From contig CATOGU010000128.1 of NCBI GenBank assembly GCA_951799445.1, forward strand, positions 83,001 to 147,000: a stretch of DNA of 64,000 nt. The letters run 5' to 3'. Below, piece after piece: positions 33,159-43,879 of this stretch. The notes below the pieces were generated by a model that did not search any database, was not told the DNA's origin, and worked only from the letters and a program-made list of their open reading frames with translations. Numbering within the stretch: the first letter of the stretch is position 1; each line of letters opens with the position of its first letter. This stretch comes from Pseudisothecium myosuroides. Lineage: Eukaryota > Streptophyta > Bryopsida > Hypnales > Lembophyllaceae. Both the position numbers and the translations under genes were made by a program.

Positions 33159-34088
33159 TTAACCCCTAAAGGACCATTGTCCCTACGGGGGACAAATGGG
33201 ATTTTGGGCATGTACCTATGGCTAAACTACTTTGCATGAATTTCTGCAACTTTTATTGAGGGTGAGGAATTCCTAGATCTACGTGGGAGTGTAAATTTTT
33301 CTTCATTCTAACATTTATTGAAGAAGTTATGCATGAAAATCCAAAAAATGGTGCTCCTCGGGCAGCCAAAAACTTTTTTAAAAATTTCATTTTTTTCAAA
33401 TAAAAATCTGAAATTGGTTTTTTAGATTTTTATGGATGTGGGAGCTTTGAACCATTCAACTTTGATAGTTGAGATGAAAGTTATGAGAAGTTTTAGTTTG
33501 CGGCTAGGTGTGGGTTTGCTCTGGAAAAAAAACTTATAAACTTCATCTCTGAATGCAAATTCAACATTTTTTCAAAACAAACTATTGGAGAGGGTGAAGA
33601 TTGCTTGCTAAAACAATCTCACCATTGGGATTATTGTGTTTTAATTCCATTACAAGGTTATTAACAATGTAAGATTTTGTTCAATCTCAAACCTTCTTCT
33701 ATTCAATGTTTTTTTTAAGAATGAAAATTAAGTATTTTTTGTTTTGGTTTTTTTTCAAAGACTCTCAACTCAATTCCTCAACATCAAAAAACAAACCTCA
33801 AAACTCCATGGTGCAAAACTTTAAAGCTAAAAAAGTTGAAAGTCAAATAATCCAGTTGTGCAAGGTGCAAAAATGCTTGTTTTTTAAACTTCAAACGCAA
33901 ATATCTTGCAATCTGTGCGGTCAAAGTTTTTAAGATTTTAATGAAACATTCTTATGCAAGTCTAGTACGAGATCCTACGGTTAGATATGCAAAAAGACCA
34001 ATCTTCAAACGTTTTTACTCTTTGCCATAAAAGTGGTAGTTGTGAGTTTCTTTTGACAAAATAAAGGCCTTGGTCCTTTAGGGGTTAA
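33159..34088 (+). mobile_element. family A TTAA element, subtype 2, full length
   Basis: TTAACCCCTAAAGGACCATTGTCC to GGCCTTGGTCCTTTAGGGGTTAA, 930 bp; the cleanest subtype 2 copy. Confidence 0.85.
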
Positions 34089-34170
34089 AAGAATCATTTT
34101 CATTAGAATGGTTGATCCACTTTTGTTACCACTATATCCCTTCTCCTTTCTTCATAATGTTTTTGTCATA

Positions 34171-35088
34171 TTAACCCCTAAAGACCAAGCTGCTTTTTTT
34201 TGGAAACATAGATATTTTGGGCAGGTACCTGTGATTGGAGATTTTTGTATTTTAGATTGAAATTCAAATAGATGGTGGGGATGACAAATATCTTTCATTT
34301 GCACTAACTTTCATGATGTTTGGAATTGTGAGCAAAAAGTTATGGCCTAATATGTTGCTTTCTACGTTTGGCAGACAGCTTGGGTAGTTTTAAAAAAAAT
34401 CTTTAGTTCAGAAACTCAAATTTGAAAATGGTTCAAGAGATTTATATTTATGTGGAAATCTTTAGATCATTCCATTTGGATTGATGAGATGAAAGTTATG
34501 AGGATTTTTTGTTTGCGGGCAATTATGGATTCTCTACTCTAAAATATACTTTGAAATCTCTTATCTTATTCAATTTTCAATATTTTAGAAAATATGTAAG
34601 ATCAAAAGTTGTAAATTGTATTAGCAACATTACAACCATTGGGATTGAACATTTTTGTTTCCATAACTAAATTATTAATATTTGGTGTTTTTAACCATTT
34701 TTTCTACTTCTTTTTACTTCCTATTTTTTCCCACGTGTTGTACAATTCCAAATGGTTTGATTTTTTTTTTGATAGGCACCTTACTTAGTAAGAATATGGA
34801 ATCTAGAGAAATATCGCTCACATGGCCTTTTATTCTTAGAAATTTTACCTTTTGAAGGTAGCTGCCCAGTTTTCCACATGACAAAAAAAACTTTTCAAAT
34901 CATTATCTTCCAATCCACTTGGTGAAAAATTCTGAAACTTTTTCCACATCTTCAAAATTTATTGCACTACAAGATCTTGCAGTTATTTATGCAAAAAAGC
35001 ATTTTTGTTTTCAGATTTGGTTAATGCTCAAAAATGGCAGTTTTTTAGAGTTTTTGGTGAAAAATGGGCTTGGTCCTTTAGGGATTAA
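34171..35088 (+). mobile_element. family A TTAA element, subtype 3
   Basis: TTAACCCCTAAAGACCAAGC to GGGCTTGGTCCTTTAGGGATTAA. The 3' half matches, inverted, 12464-13382. Shares its right TTAA with the next element. Confidence 0.8.
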
Positions 35089-35506
35089 TCCTTTAACAAC
35101 CGGGTCAATTCTAAGGGTGGGCAATCCTTTGTATTTCTTTGTATTTTCATTTAGGGGAAATTTTAGGGTTATTGAAAATAGATGTCTATCACAGATTTGA
35201 CCATACGTATGGAAGCATCTTGTAGGGTTTAGTGTTATGCATCATGAATTATGATCACTCTTTAGTTGTTATGGCCATCTTTTTGCATTTATCATTGTAT
35301 TTTCAGTCAGTAATCTTTTAGTTTTTTCAAACCTCCGGCCACATGCCACCTCAAATTGGCTTGATTATTATCCTAAACTCTTCACTTTCCAATTCCCTAG
35401 ACCCGTCCCCTTTGCCACGTCATCAAATTCCTTAACATGCTCTCTCTACAAACTGAAAAGAGTCAAAATCGACCAGAAACTGGTCGACCCGTCGTTAAAG
35501 GGTTAA
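35085..35506 (+). mobile_element. family G TTAA element (about 420 bp)
   Basis: TTAATCCTTTAACAACCGGGTC at the left and GACCCGTCGTTAAAGGGTTAA at the right are inverted repeats in TTAA. A second, truncated copy is at 45222-45391. Confidence 0.7.
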
Positions 35507-35521
35507 GTTGTCATTGGCAAG

Positions 35522-36305
35522 TTAACCCCTAAGCGCTCAGGCGCCCGAGATATTGCCTCCCAGGATTTTAAATCCTAGTTTTGGGGACCAGATCTAACTT
35601 TTTGGTCTTGCTACAAACTACAATTATGAAGGCATTCAAGTTGTCCATGCCAATGAAGTAATGACAAAGAAACCCATATGTTATACAAGTGTTGTAAGAG
35701 ACTTGATTATTTGAAAAACCATATTGGGAGTGGTCTAGGGCATACGGGGTGTGGTGGCAAGTAGCATTTTACATGCTACAACCGGTCAATATCCCATACA
35801 AGCTCCCTTATATAAGCATTTTGGTAGTGTTAAAGTTGTTGGCAAGGGTTCAAGCATGTTCTAGACCCTTATTATGGCAACCGTCACCAATTGTGCCGGT
35901 CATTGTTTTCCATGCAATAGCTATTTTGAAGCCCTAAAACTTGACGTAAAGAGAGGTACCACCTTCAATAATTTACAAGTGTGTGCATTCACATCTAATC
36001 TTGCTGCTCACAAAGTTTGAGACGAATCCAAAGCTCATGGAATTTTGTAAAAATCATCAAGTAACAATTACCTACAAAAAAATGAGATTTTGTCATCACA
36101 TGTTGTTTGATCAAATGTTATAATCTCCCATCTCTCACGGTGGATTGTTCCCAAAATTTGCAAGCCATTTTCTGAGTAGGTGTTTCACTATTTTCAATGG
36201 TCACTTTTTGTGGATCATCTAATTGACTGAGATAGGATGCATCAAAGTTGTCGGTCTCCAAAAACTGTGATTTTGGTGAATACGGGCTGAGCGCTCAGGG
36301 GTTAA
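35522..36305 (+). mobile_element. family F TTAA element, full length (784 bp)
   Basis: TTAACCCCTAAGCGCTCAGGC to GGGCTGAGCGCTCAGGGGTTAA. The 5' 230 bp (GACCAGATCTAACTTTTTGGT onward) is shared with 50996-51242 and, inverted, with 54370-54596. Confidence 0.8.
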
Positions 36306-36420
36306 GGACATAACCCCTCCAAGCCAACAAAGGCATTTACTCCTTGTAGGATTTAAATACCTTTGCTGTTGCTTTTGAACATCTGAAATTTTTGAAAGTT
36401 ATAATTGCCTGTAAGCGTAA

Positions 36421-36850
36421 GGTATGTGTACCCATTCGCGTGAGTGTACCCCTGGCCGTGACCTATGGCTGACACAAGTTGTCAGTCATTTGAAATTATT
36501 AAATCTGGTAGTTATGGGAACTTAAGTGATGGTTTTGGGTGCTTAAGTGATGGTTTTGGGTGACAAAGTGATGGTTATGGGTTACAAAGTGATGGTTGTA
36601 GGTGACCTGCATGACGATTTTGAGAATCCCCATCCTGTGGTTTTTAGCATCTCCTACTCACGGCCATGGATTTTCAATGATTTTGGACTTTGAAAATTGT
36701 TTGCGAACAAATGCTTGCAATTCAGACTTTGAAATTGATGCCAATATTTTTCATTCCTTCTTGCTAATCTAGCAATATTATTTTCAAGCTCGTTTGATCA
36801 GTGTATATACCCTAGAATGCTTAAAGTCACGGGTATGGGTGTACATACCT
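36421..36850. mobile_element. TIR element of unknown class
   Basis: GGTATGTGTACCCATTCGCGTGA at the left mirrors TCACGGGTATGGGTGTACATACC at the right (about 23 bp with mismatches). Contains a tandem repeat at 36524-36604. Confidence 0.55.
36524..36604. repeat. minisatellite, about 20-25 bp unit, 4 copies
   Basis: AAGTGATGGTTTTGGGTG-type units repeat four times with small changes. Confidence 0.8.
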
Positions 36851-37718
36851 TAAACATTAGATAACAGGAGCCACTCAGGGAGTAGTACTTGTCATTTTGA
36901 AGGGTTTTCCATGGAATATTCATCATACCAATCAAAGTAATTTGAAAGTGTGATATGCTTTTGTATCCCGTTGTTATTATGCTATAGACCTACTTTTTTG
37001 ATAACAAATACCTGAGATTCAACTTTAAAATCAACATCAAAAAGACCAATATTGGGCTAATATCCAGTTATTTGGAGTTTTTATTTGGACACTAAAATCA
37101 AAATGTCCGTTTTTTTAATACTGAATTAGATAATGTATTGAGAAAACATGCCATCGATGGTGACATTGAATACATTTAAAATTGATTCAAATGAAATTCA
37201 AAACACGATTGAGTAGAATAATATATTAAAATTTGCATTGAGGAATAGATAAAGGACCTTACAATGTTGTTAGTGGCTCTCATTATCTTATGTTTATCCA
37301 ATAGCAAATTACAAACCTAAAGAGTTTCAGATACAGCTCACTTGCCATGTCATGTGCCCCCTTGGATGAAGGTGAAGATTTGTTTACTTGGTATAAATCA
37401 CTTGAGTGAATCTAAGTATTTATCCTTGTAAATTCCATATCTTCCATTTTGGTTTAAATGTACTCTTGTAAATGCACCAAATTTGTTCATTCTATATTAA
37501 GAAGCAATACGTGAAATGATTGGAAACTTGTTTTCAAAGCAATTTGTTGTTTACTTTTAATTTGAAAGCGAACAAAAATTCTAAGTACAATTCGAAGTAG
37601 TAAACTTAATGTTTGAAGAACATGAGTTGTTTTTCTAAGGTGAAGTGAAGATGTTATTCACCTTTGGTTGGTCAAAAGTTTTTTTCATTGGCTTAAGATT
37701 AAATTAGATAGGAGGTCT
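36851..37718. other. no gene recognised
   Basis: AT-rich DNA with no convincing frame or repeat. Confidence 0.4.
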
Positions 37719-38441
37719 TTAACCCCTAAAGGATCATTGTCCCTTTGAGGGATAAATGGGATTTTGGGCATGTACCTATGGCTAAACTACTTTGCCTGAT
37801 TTTCTGAAATTTTTGTGGAAGGTGAGGAATTCAAAGACATATGTGGGAATGTAATTTTTTCTTCATTCCAACAATTAGTGAAGAAGTTAAAAATGAAAAT
37901 CTGGAAAAAGCTGCTCCCTAGGCAGCCAAAAACTTTCTTCAAAATTTCATTTTTTTCAAAATAAAAATCTGAAATAGGTTCTTTAGACTTACATAGACAT
38001 GGGGAGCTTTGAAACATTCAATTTTGATAGTTAAGATGAAAGTTATGAGAAGTTTCAATTTGCGGGTAGGTGTAGTTTCTCTCAAAACTGCACCTACCAG
38101 CAAACTAAAACTTCTCATAACTTTCATCTCAACTATCAAAGTAGAATGTTTCAAAACTCCCCATGTCTATATAAGTCTAAAGAACCTATTTCAGATTTTT
38201 ATTTTGAAAAAAATGAAATTTTTGAAGAAGTTTTTGGCTGCCCAGGGAGCAGCTTTTTCTAAATTTTTATTTTTAACTTCTTCACTAAATATTGAAATGA
38301 AGAAAAAATTACATTCCCACATAGGTCCATGAATTCCTCACCTTCAACAAAAGTTTTAGAAAACCATGCAAAGTAGTTTAGCCATAGAAACATGCCCCAA
38401 ATCCCATTTGTCCCTCAAAAGGGCCCTTGGTCCTTTAGGGG
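37719..38441. mobile_element. family A subtype 2 hairpin (head-to-head halves)
   Basis: The left half follows the family A 5' part from TTAACCCCTAAAGGATCATTG to TTTGCGGGTAGGTGTAG. The right half is its inverted copy, from CTGCACCTACCAGCAAAC back to TGGTCCTTTAGGGG. Arms are about 350 bp with a loop near 38080. The right target site is CTCG instead of TTAA. Open frames here (37787-38332) are by-products of the symmetry. Confidence 0.8.
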
Positions 38442-39917
38442 CTCGGGGAGTGCACTATACGTAGTTTTGGTGGGGTACGTGCGTGCAAGGCCCTATAAAC
38501 GGAGGGCTATGTAGGTAAAAAATTTAAATTTCTATAGGGCTATCTTTACCTAAATTTCTAAATTGACGCAATTTAATGTACCCTTAGCTTCATCATAATA
38601 AATAAATGTTATCTTTTTATATACCCTATGTTCATTATAAATACGTAATGAAAGTCGAAAAAACAGAAAACCAAAAGCTCCCAAACACCAGGCGAATGTA
38701 AGTAAGCTTACAAGCTTATTGATGTTGCATGAGTAAACCTCCCGGGCCAGGAGATAACGTCAACAAAATATTAATGTGAACCCTTAAACCTTCCATCCAG
38801 TTCTTTCCATTGGAATTCAATGAATAAACCCATGCACGCTTTAAATACACTCTCTTTGTACTATCTGAACATGAACATCGTAATATCTGGCTTAAACAAC
38901 GTGCCTACTGGATCCTGCTTTGGATACCGTGCATTGGATACCTTACTTTGGATACCTTGCTTTGGATACCTTGCAATACTAAAGCTAAATTGAACATAAA
39001 ACCCCAACCCCTACCTCTAATAAAAGTATTGATTTAAAAAAAATATATTGGCCATCCTATTGTAGAACTAAAAATAAATAAAACCCACTATTTGTATTTG
39101 GAGTGGATCGACACCTCTACTACATTTGAGGCCAACAAAGAAGTTGAAGAATAGATCATACCCTTCATTATTTATAGAGATTTCAAGCCTATTAAGGTGA
39201 CCCTAACTTATTTCCAAGCCATGTCTAAATTTAGGACCAAGGCAATTAAAATACCCCTTCATTTGATCGCACGTGTACCTAAAAAAAAAATGGGGAGTGC
39301 ACTGTGTCCCGCACCAAACCCTAACACGTGAATCACCGAAGCTCTTAACCGTGCTCACAAAAATTCCTGCAATCACAAAATCAAGCGCAAAGGATCAAAA
39401 ACCTCATAAAAAGTCTCGTCTTAACTAATCCCGGAGGTCGTTACAAAAGAGAACTCCAATCTAAACCCTAAACACACAACAAGCTGACAACTGAACATCC
39501 GACACTTCACAAAAGCTCACCGAGCTACAATTATACTAATAATGCTGCTCAATTTTACCTTACAACAACATGCAAGCAAGCAACAACAACAATTCGGTCC
39601 CCGATGCATCAAATTACAGGCTGTAAAAAAACGTTGAGCAAGCATCACAACAAGAGATCCTCCAAAGTGTTTCTAAATGAAGCCATTCTAACTTCAGATT
39701 ACTCCGTCTCAAGTCTCTTTCTACACAAAACTCTCAACGACGCTGTAAAATCCAAAATCCAGTGCGATAAACATGCGAAATCAGACTCGCGTTGTTCACA
39801 TTGTAACTTAATCGCAATATGCAAATCAAGAAAAGCACTTGTCTCAGCAGAAAATCCAACTGCTCGAAAATAATTTTGTCCATAAATGCTAACAAAAGCT
39901 AAACACAAGAATCTTAA
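38442..39917. other. spacer downstream of the methyltransferase element; small repeats
   Basis: A 14-bp minisatellite (TTTGGATACCTTGC, about 4 units) lies at 38921-38973. A family B fragment (GGAGTGGATCGACACCTCTA) lies at 39088-39154. From 39300 to 39900 the sequence has no RT, RNase H or integrase frame and no recognisable LTR; it may be 3' untranslated DNA of the minus-strand element. The frame at 39604-39873 is unsupported. Confidence 0.5.
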
Positions 39918-42900
39918 TCACGTTCCAGCTTCAGAATCCACACTCTCGTCTGGAATCCATGCTCTGTTCTCAAATCCACACTCTCGTCTGGAATTCATGC
40001 TCTGTTTTCTCGAATCTACGCGTCGATCGAGCGATCGGAGTGGAATAAGGATCCCCGTTGCCCCCTGACCATTGTCCTCTGCCCCTAGAGTGAACAAATG
40101 GCCATGTCGCTGCTGAACAGCAAGGCAAATGCCAATGGTCCAAACCATGGTATGAAGATCCATGGCCTGCCCCAAAACAAAACGTCGTTGACCTTCAGTG
40201 AGGTCATGAGCTGCTGTAGTGCCAGTAGAAAATCCCATGGCACGCTCTCGTTCATCTGCAGTGGGCTCCTCATAAGTGCGACTGTGAGAATCCCACACCA
40301 TGCCAGGTCCACGTGCTCTGAATGCAAAGGAATGTGGATATGTAACAAAAGTCGGTAATGCCATGCAAGGCTTCCCAACCCTGTTGACCAAAGCAAAGGG
40401 AAGTGAATCATCTTTGGCCACAGCCAAAGGCTCCCTATGGTCATCCAAAATATCCTTCACCACACGTCCTGGAGGTACAATAACCTGGGAAAATGACTTG
40501 GCCAACATGGAATGTGACATCATGTTGGTCCAAAGCCAACGAGGTCGATGGGCAAATGATCCCAGTGCTGCAGCATCCACAAAGGTGGGAGGGCCAAGAA
40601 TTTGGCAAATATAATGACCATCCTCCATCACCTGAAGCCGCTCATCGCCCAACGGGGGTACATTCTCAAAAATGTACCCTGGTGGAGTGGTCTGGTGGAT
40701 ATACCACCACTGAGTGATCCTCACCAACTCCATAAAAAGGCCTGATCTCGGGTCTTTCAACCCTTGACCAGCGCCAGCACGTGAATGACCTTGGCAAGGC
40801 CATCTTGCCACAAGAAAATCTACATGGCCCAACCTCCTCAAATCCTCATCACTGATAAGGGTAACGTCTCTAGGAAGGTGGCCAAAACATCCATGGATGG
40901 ATGAGGGAGGCAATTGCTCAGGAAACTGAGCCATGAGCCTCTGAAGATGATGACGGGCTGATCTGGTCGGCACATAGCTGATATCAACGTGGATGTAGCG
41001 TCGAACCACAAGCCCAGCCTCCAAAATGGCTGCCAAACCAGTACCAAGACCTCCAAAAAGCTCCACAACGGTAATCCCGTCCGTAGATGGGCGCCAATAA
41101 ATTGGTCGTTCCAAAATAGAGCTGCTGGAGGAGGAAGCCAAAGTATCAAGTGGAATAGAGGCTGCAATGTCTCTACATCGTCGAGACAACTCCTGATGGT
41201 CAATCCAAGGCGGCAAAGCGTCCTTGGAATGCTGTGGAGTAGCTACCAAAATCGGTAACTCCCGCCTATCCTCTGGGAGTGTAGCAGCAAATGCCAAAGT
41301 CTCCTCCAAAAGTGTAAAGCCAGATGGAAGGCTCTCCAAAGATGCCGAGCATCCAAATACAGCATCAGCAGACATAGACATAGTCAGTGCTGCAAATGCT
41401 ACAGGAATGAGCTCCTTCCGGCCATCACCAGAAGACCATCCTGGTCTAATCCAGGCCTCCTCGGTCCAGTTATCCATACCAAAACCGAGAGGGTAAAGTG
41501 CCTGCTGACCAACTAAAATGTCATAGTTGGTAGCGTCGGTGACAGCACACCGCAACAAAAAATGGGAATAAGTGGGTCCTCCCCCCACTCGAAAGATCAG
41601 CTGAAGAGGCTCTCTGGTGTAGCCTGTAGCCCTCTCCATGCCTCCAACTGATGTAACAATAGTAAATGGGCAGGGCACTAAGTCCTTAGCTGTGACGCCA
41701 AGTTCCTCTGCCAACTGCCTACCAATCATAACAGGCTGAGCCCCAGAGTCCATCATCACTCTGAGTGGAGTGACCTGACGACCACGCTCTCCACCACAAG
41801 ACACCATAAACACCCCGTTGTCGTTAATCAAACGAACAACACCTGGGTGCACAGCCTGACGCTCTCTAGCGGATCTTGCAGAAACATCTGCAAGATAAGC
41901 TGCTCCCGCCGCTAGAGGCGCGTCCGTGGAAGAGGGAGGTGGTGCATGACCACTCGCGTCCCCTTCGAATGCTGCTATGGCTTCGGCGGCAAGCTTAGCA
42001 CGTAGCTTCGCCTGCGCCTCTGAATCCTGAAGGGTAGAGGTCTCGGCTAACGCCTGAGAAACCTGAAGGGATGGCATGTCCGCCTTCCCCTCCATAACAC
42101 GTCCCACCATATAGAATACCTCAGAGGCCTGGAATCCAGGTGTAATCAACTCTGAGGCCGAAAAAATTGGCATCTGCAGAACCTTGTGTGCCAAGGTTTG
42201 CAGAGTATCAGATGAGGTCGAACTCCCACGGTGTGGAAGTAAAGTAGCTGGGCGATTGCCCGTAACAACAGCATCGGTCAAGCCAAAAGATAGTGGCAAC
42301 CGTGCCTGGCCAATGGAATCTGCTGGGCCACTGTGTCTAGCTCGTGCAACGGCTGGCACATCTGGCAGAGGAGCACTAGCTGGGTCTGAACTGGTCTGAG
42401 ACCGAGTGGCAGCCGCAGCTCCCATCTCCCCAGCTGCTCCATACATGTAGCGACCAGAGCTAGTAGTACCAACCCTAGCCTGAGAAGTAGCCCCTGAAGT
42501 AGAAGTCTGAGCCAATGAGGCAGAGGTCTTCAACTTCTCCTCCAGCTCTGCTATCTTCGCCTCCAAGGTCTTCTCCCTCTGTGACTTGGTAGCCACGTAG
42601 CTAGCAGGCTTCAGCTCAGGGTGCAGCTGAAAACAATGATCATCGTCATGATTAGTGCCCCCACAATGTGAGCACTTCAGAGCCTTCTTCTTGGACTTTT
42701 GCTCACCCTTCGCTTCTTCCTTCTTGGCAGCCTTAGCAGGCTGAGAAGGGGTCTTCGGCTTCTCCGGGCATGTGCTCTTCGAATGTCCATCCTGCCCACA
42801 TCTCCAACAATGTACCGTCCCTGATGGTTTGGTCTCAGCCAAACTGCTAGCAACAGCAGGGGTCTTCTTCCCCTTGGAAGAGTCTGTCATAGAGGTGACC

Positions 42901-43034
42901 ATGTCTGTGGCGTCGTGGTGACACAACGCCCGGTCACACCTCTCCACAACTGAAAAAGCCTGGGCCAAAGTAGCCCTACCCTCAAAATCAAGGATAATAC
43001 GAGGTGAGGCTAGATCAAGGAGCCGCTTGTCCAT
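39918..43034 (-). CDS. Gag C-terminus, zinc knuckles, aspartic protease and C5 DNA methyltransferase
   Basis: The 1038-residue frame starts in Gag capsid (KMDKRLLDLASPR context). A CCHC knuckle follows, CWRCGQDGHSKSTC (residues 76-89), then a related CSHCGGTNHDDDHC (121-134). A coiled-coil-like stretch lies at 151-170. The protease domain (about 407-530) has MMDSGAQPVMIG with Asp429 and a later DILVG. The methyltransferase (about 645-975) shows motif I ELFGGLGTGL (658-667), motif IV RWPCQGHS with catalytic Cys747 (codon 40794-40796), motif VI FENV (789-792), a motif VIII-like AHRPRWLW (828-835), motif IX RAMGF (931-935) and motif X EGQRRFVLGQAM (947-958). Such enzymes methylate C5 of cytosine from SAM. 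The residues after motif VI look DNMT3/DRM-like rather than DNMT1-like. All key residues seem intact. Confidence 0.85.
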   Translation of the reverse strand: MDKRLLDLASPRIILDFEGRATLAQAFSVVERCDRALCHHDATDMVTSMTDSSKGKKTPAVASSLAETKPSGTVHCWRCGQDGHSKSTCPEKPKTPSQPAKAAKKEEAKGEQKSKKKALKCSHCGGTNHDDDHCFQLHPELKPASYVATKSQREKTLEAKIAELEEKLKTSASLAQTSTSGATSQARVGTTSSGRYMYGAAGEMGAAAATRSQTSSDPASAPLPDVPAVARARHSGPADSIGQARLPLSFGLTDAVVTGNRPATLLPHRGSSTSSDTLQTLAHKVLQMPIFSASELITPGFQASEVFYMVGRVMEGKADMPSLQVSQALAETSTLQDSEAQAKLRAKLAAEAIAAFEGDASGHAPPPSSTDAPLAAGAAYLADVSARSARERQAVHPGVVRLINDNGVFMVSCGGERGRQVTPLRVMMDSGAQPVMIGRQLAEELGVTAKDLVPCPFTIVTSVGGMERATGYTREPLQLIFRVGGGPTYSHFLLRCAVTDATNYDILVGQQALYPLGFGMDNWTEEAWIRPGWSSGDGRKELIPVAFAALTMSMSADAVFGCSASLESLPSGFTLLEETLAFAATLPEDRRELPILVATPQHSKDALPPWIDHQELSRRCRDIAASIPLDTLASSSSSSILERPIYWRPSTDGITVVELFGGLGTGLAAILEAGLVVRRYIHVDISYVPTRSARHHLQRLMAQFPEQLPPSSIHGCFGHLPRDVTLISDEDLRRLGHVDFLVARWPCQGHSRAGAGQGLKDPRSGLFMELVRITQWWYIHQTTPPGYIFENVPPLGDERLQVMEDGHYICQILGPPTFVDAAALGSFAHRPRWLWTNMMSHSMLAKSFSQVIVPPGRVVKDILDDHREPLAVAKDDSLPFALVNRVGKPCMALPTFVTYPHSFAFRARGPGMVWDSHSRTYEEPTADERERAMGFSTGTTAAHDLTEGQRRFVLGQAMDLHTMVWTIGICLAVQQRHGHLFTLGAEDNGQGATGILIPLRSLDRRVDSRKQSMNSRRECGFENRAWIPDESVDSEAGT
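39938..40012. repeat. 38-bp tandem duplication in the polyprotein tail
   Basis: CACACTCTCGTCTGGAATYCATGCTCTG occurs twice in a row, encoding the repeated RRECGFENRAWIPDESVD-type tail, so the last 40-odd residues are low value and probably read-through sequence. Confidence 0.8.
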
Positions 43035-43879
43035 CTTCGATAAGAAGATCCAAGCTGACTCTCAGTGAAAACCCCGCCAGACTCGGCCGCAAATCGCGCT
43101 AGGCGCGTGTACATGGTACGCGGCGTGTCCTCCTTCTCCCTGCGGAAGTCCTGGATGCGCTGCATCTGGTCACGGCGAAAACCGCCGTACTCCACCTCCA
43201 GATGTGCAATAAACTGCGCTAGAGGGTCAAAACCAGGCGGTGGTCCCACCGTAGTCAACGCGGCGTGAATAGCCTGCGCTAACCGGGACATGGGTGTGCT
43301 GCTCGCTGATGCCCTCGATCTCGTGGCAACTGCTCTGCTCTGAGGATCCTTGGAAGCTGAGGCTTCACCTTCAACAGGTGTATCTTCCTCCTTCACAATA
43401 GAAGAAGGAACAGTGGCCAGAGCTCCGTCCTTCAGCGCAGAGATGAGCTCCATGCGCGTCTTCCAATAGAGTTGCACCTCTATGAGCTCAAGCTGATGAG
43501 CCTGAGTCCACACCTCATAAGTCTGCAGTGCCTCAAACTCTAAGTGCTGGGGAATAAGCTCAAAGGCAAACCAGTCGTTGAAACCTGGTGACCTCTGGCG
43601 CTTCTCCTTCGCCCATGTGCGGAAGCGGAGCTTCCAATCAGGAAGGGAAATCCCTCCTGCTCGCCCTGAGAAACGATCCCAAACCGAACTTCGGTGATCG
43701 TCCTCCATGTCGTCGAACGTACCCACACTCAAGACCCAAAGCCTACTAGTAGTGTCCAACGTCGAAATAGGCTGAAAAGCCTCGTTGGTGTCTACCACTG
43801 GCCCAAAGTCCTCGATGTGGGTATCCTCCAAGTGGTCTGGCGACGGGGACCGATAGTACTGGGCCCTGGTCGTCACCAT
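43010..43879 (-). CDS. Gag N-terminal part, frameshifted from the downstream frame
   Basis: ATG at 43877-43879 opens a 289-residue frame. It has a retrotransposon Gag-like helical region (ISLPDWKLRFRTWAKEKRQR), a Ser-rich linker, and a capsid-like part (RQDFRREKEDTPRTMYTRLA region, ending ESGGVFTESQL). After QL the Gag sequence continues in the other frame as IFLSKMDKRLLDLA, so one nucleotide is missing around 43052. This falls inside capsid, not at a Gag-Pol junction, and no slippery heptamer is seen, so it is probably a disabling indel rather than programmed frameshifting. The rest of this frame (GSSYRRWTSGSLI) is out-of-frame noise. Confidence 0.7.
   Translation of the reverse strand: MVTTRAQYYRSPSPDHLEDTHIEDFGPVVDTNEAFQPISTLDTTSRLWVLSVGTFDDMEDDHRSSVWDRFSGRAGGISLPDWKLRFRTWAKEKRQRSPGFNDWFAFELIPQHLEFEALQTYEVWTQAHQLELIEVQLYWKTRMELISALKDGALATVPSSIVKEEDTPVEGEASASKDPQSRAVATRSRASASSTPMSRLAQAIHAALTTVGPPPGFDPLAQFIAHLEVEYGGFRRDQMQRIQDFRREKEDTPRTMYTRLARFAAESGGVFTESQLGSSYRRWTSGSLI

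Larger units (their letters stand above)
39918..43879 (-). mobile_element. retrotransposon segment: Gag - protease - DNA methyltransferase, no RT
   Basis: Two overlapping minus-strand frames, 43879-43010 and 43034-39918, together encode Gag, two zinc knuckles, a retropepsin-like protease and a C5 cytosine methyltransferase. Reverse transcriptase, RNase H and integrase are absent from the polyprotein and from 1.4 kb of DNA beyond it. Neither LTRs nor a primer-binding site could be identified by eye. It is therefore either a non-autonomous element mobilised in trans or a truncated copy. A second copy of its knuckle region is at 63907-64000. Confidence 0.8.

Noticed and set aside
37787..38332. 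Similar-looking frames on opposite strands (GSFSLLVGAVLRETTP and GSFNLRVGVVSLKTAP types)
   Set aside because: They mirror each other because the DNA is a family A hairpin, not because a protein is conserved.
43010..43034. Programmed Gag-Pol frameshift
   Set aside because: The shift falls within capsid rather than at the Gag-protease border and no slippery heptamer is visible; an indel is simpler.
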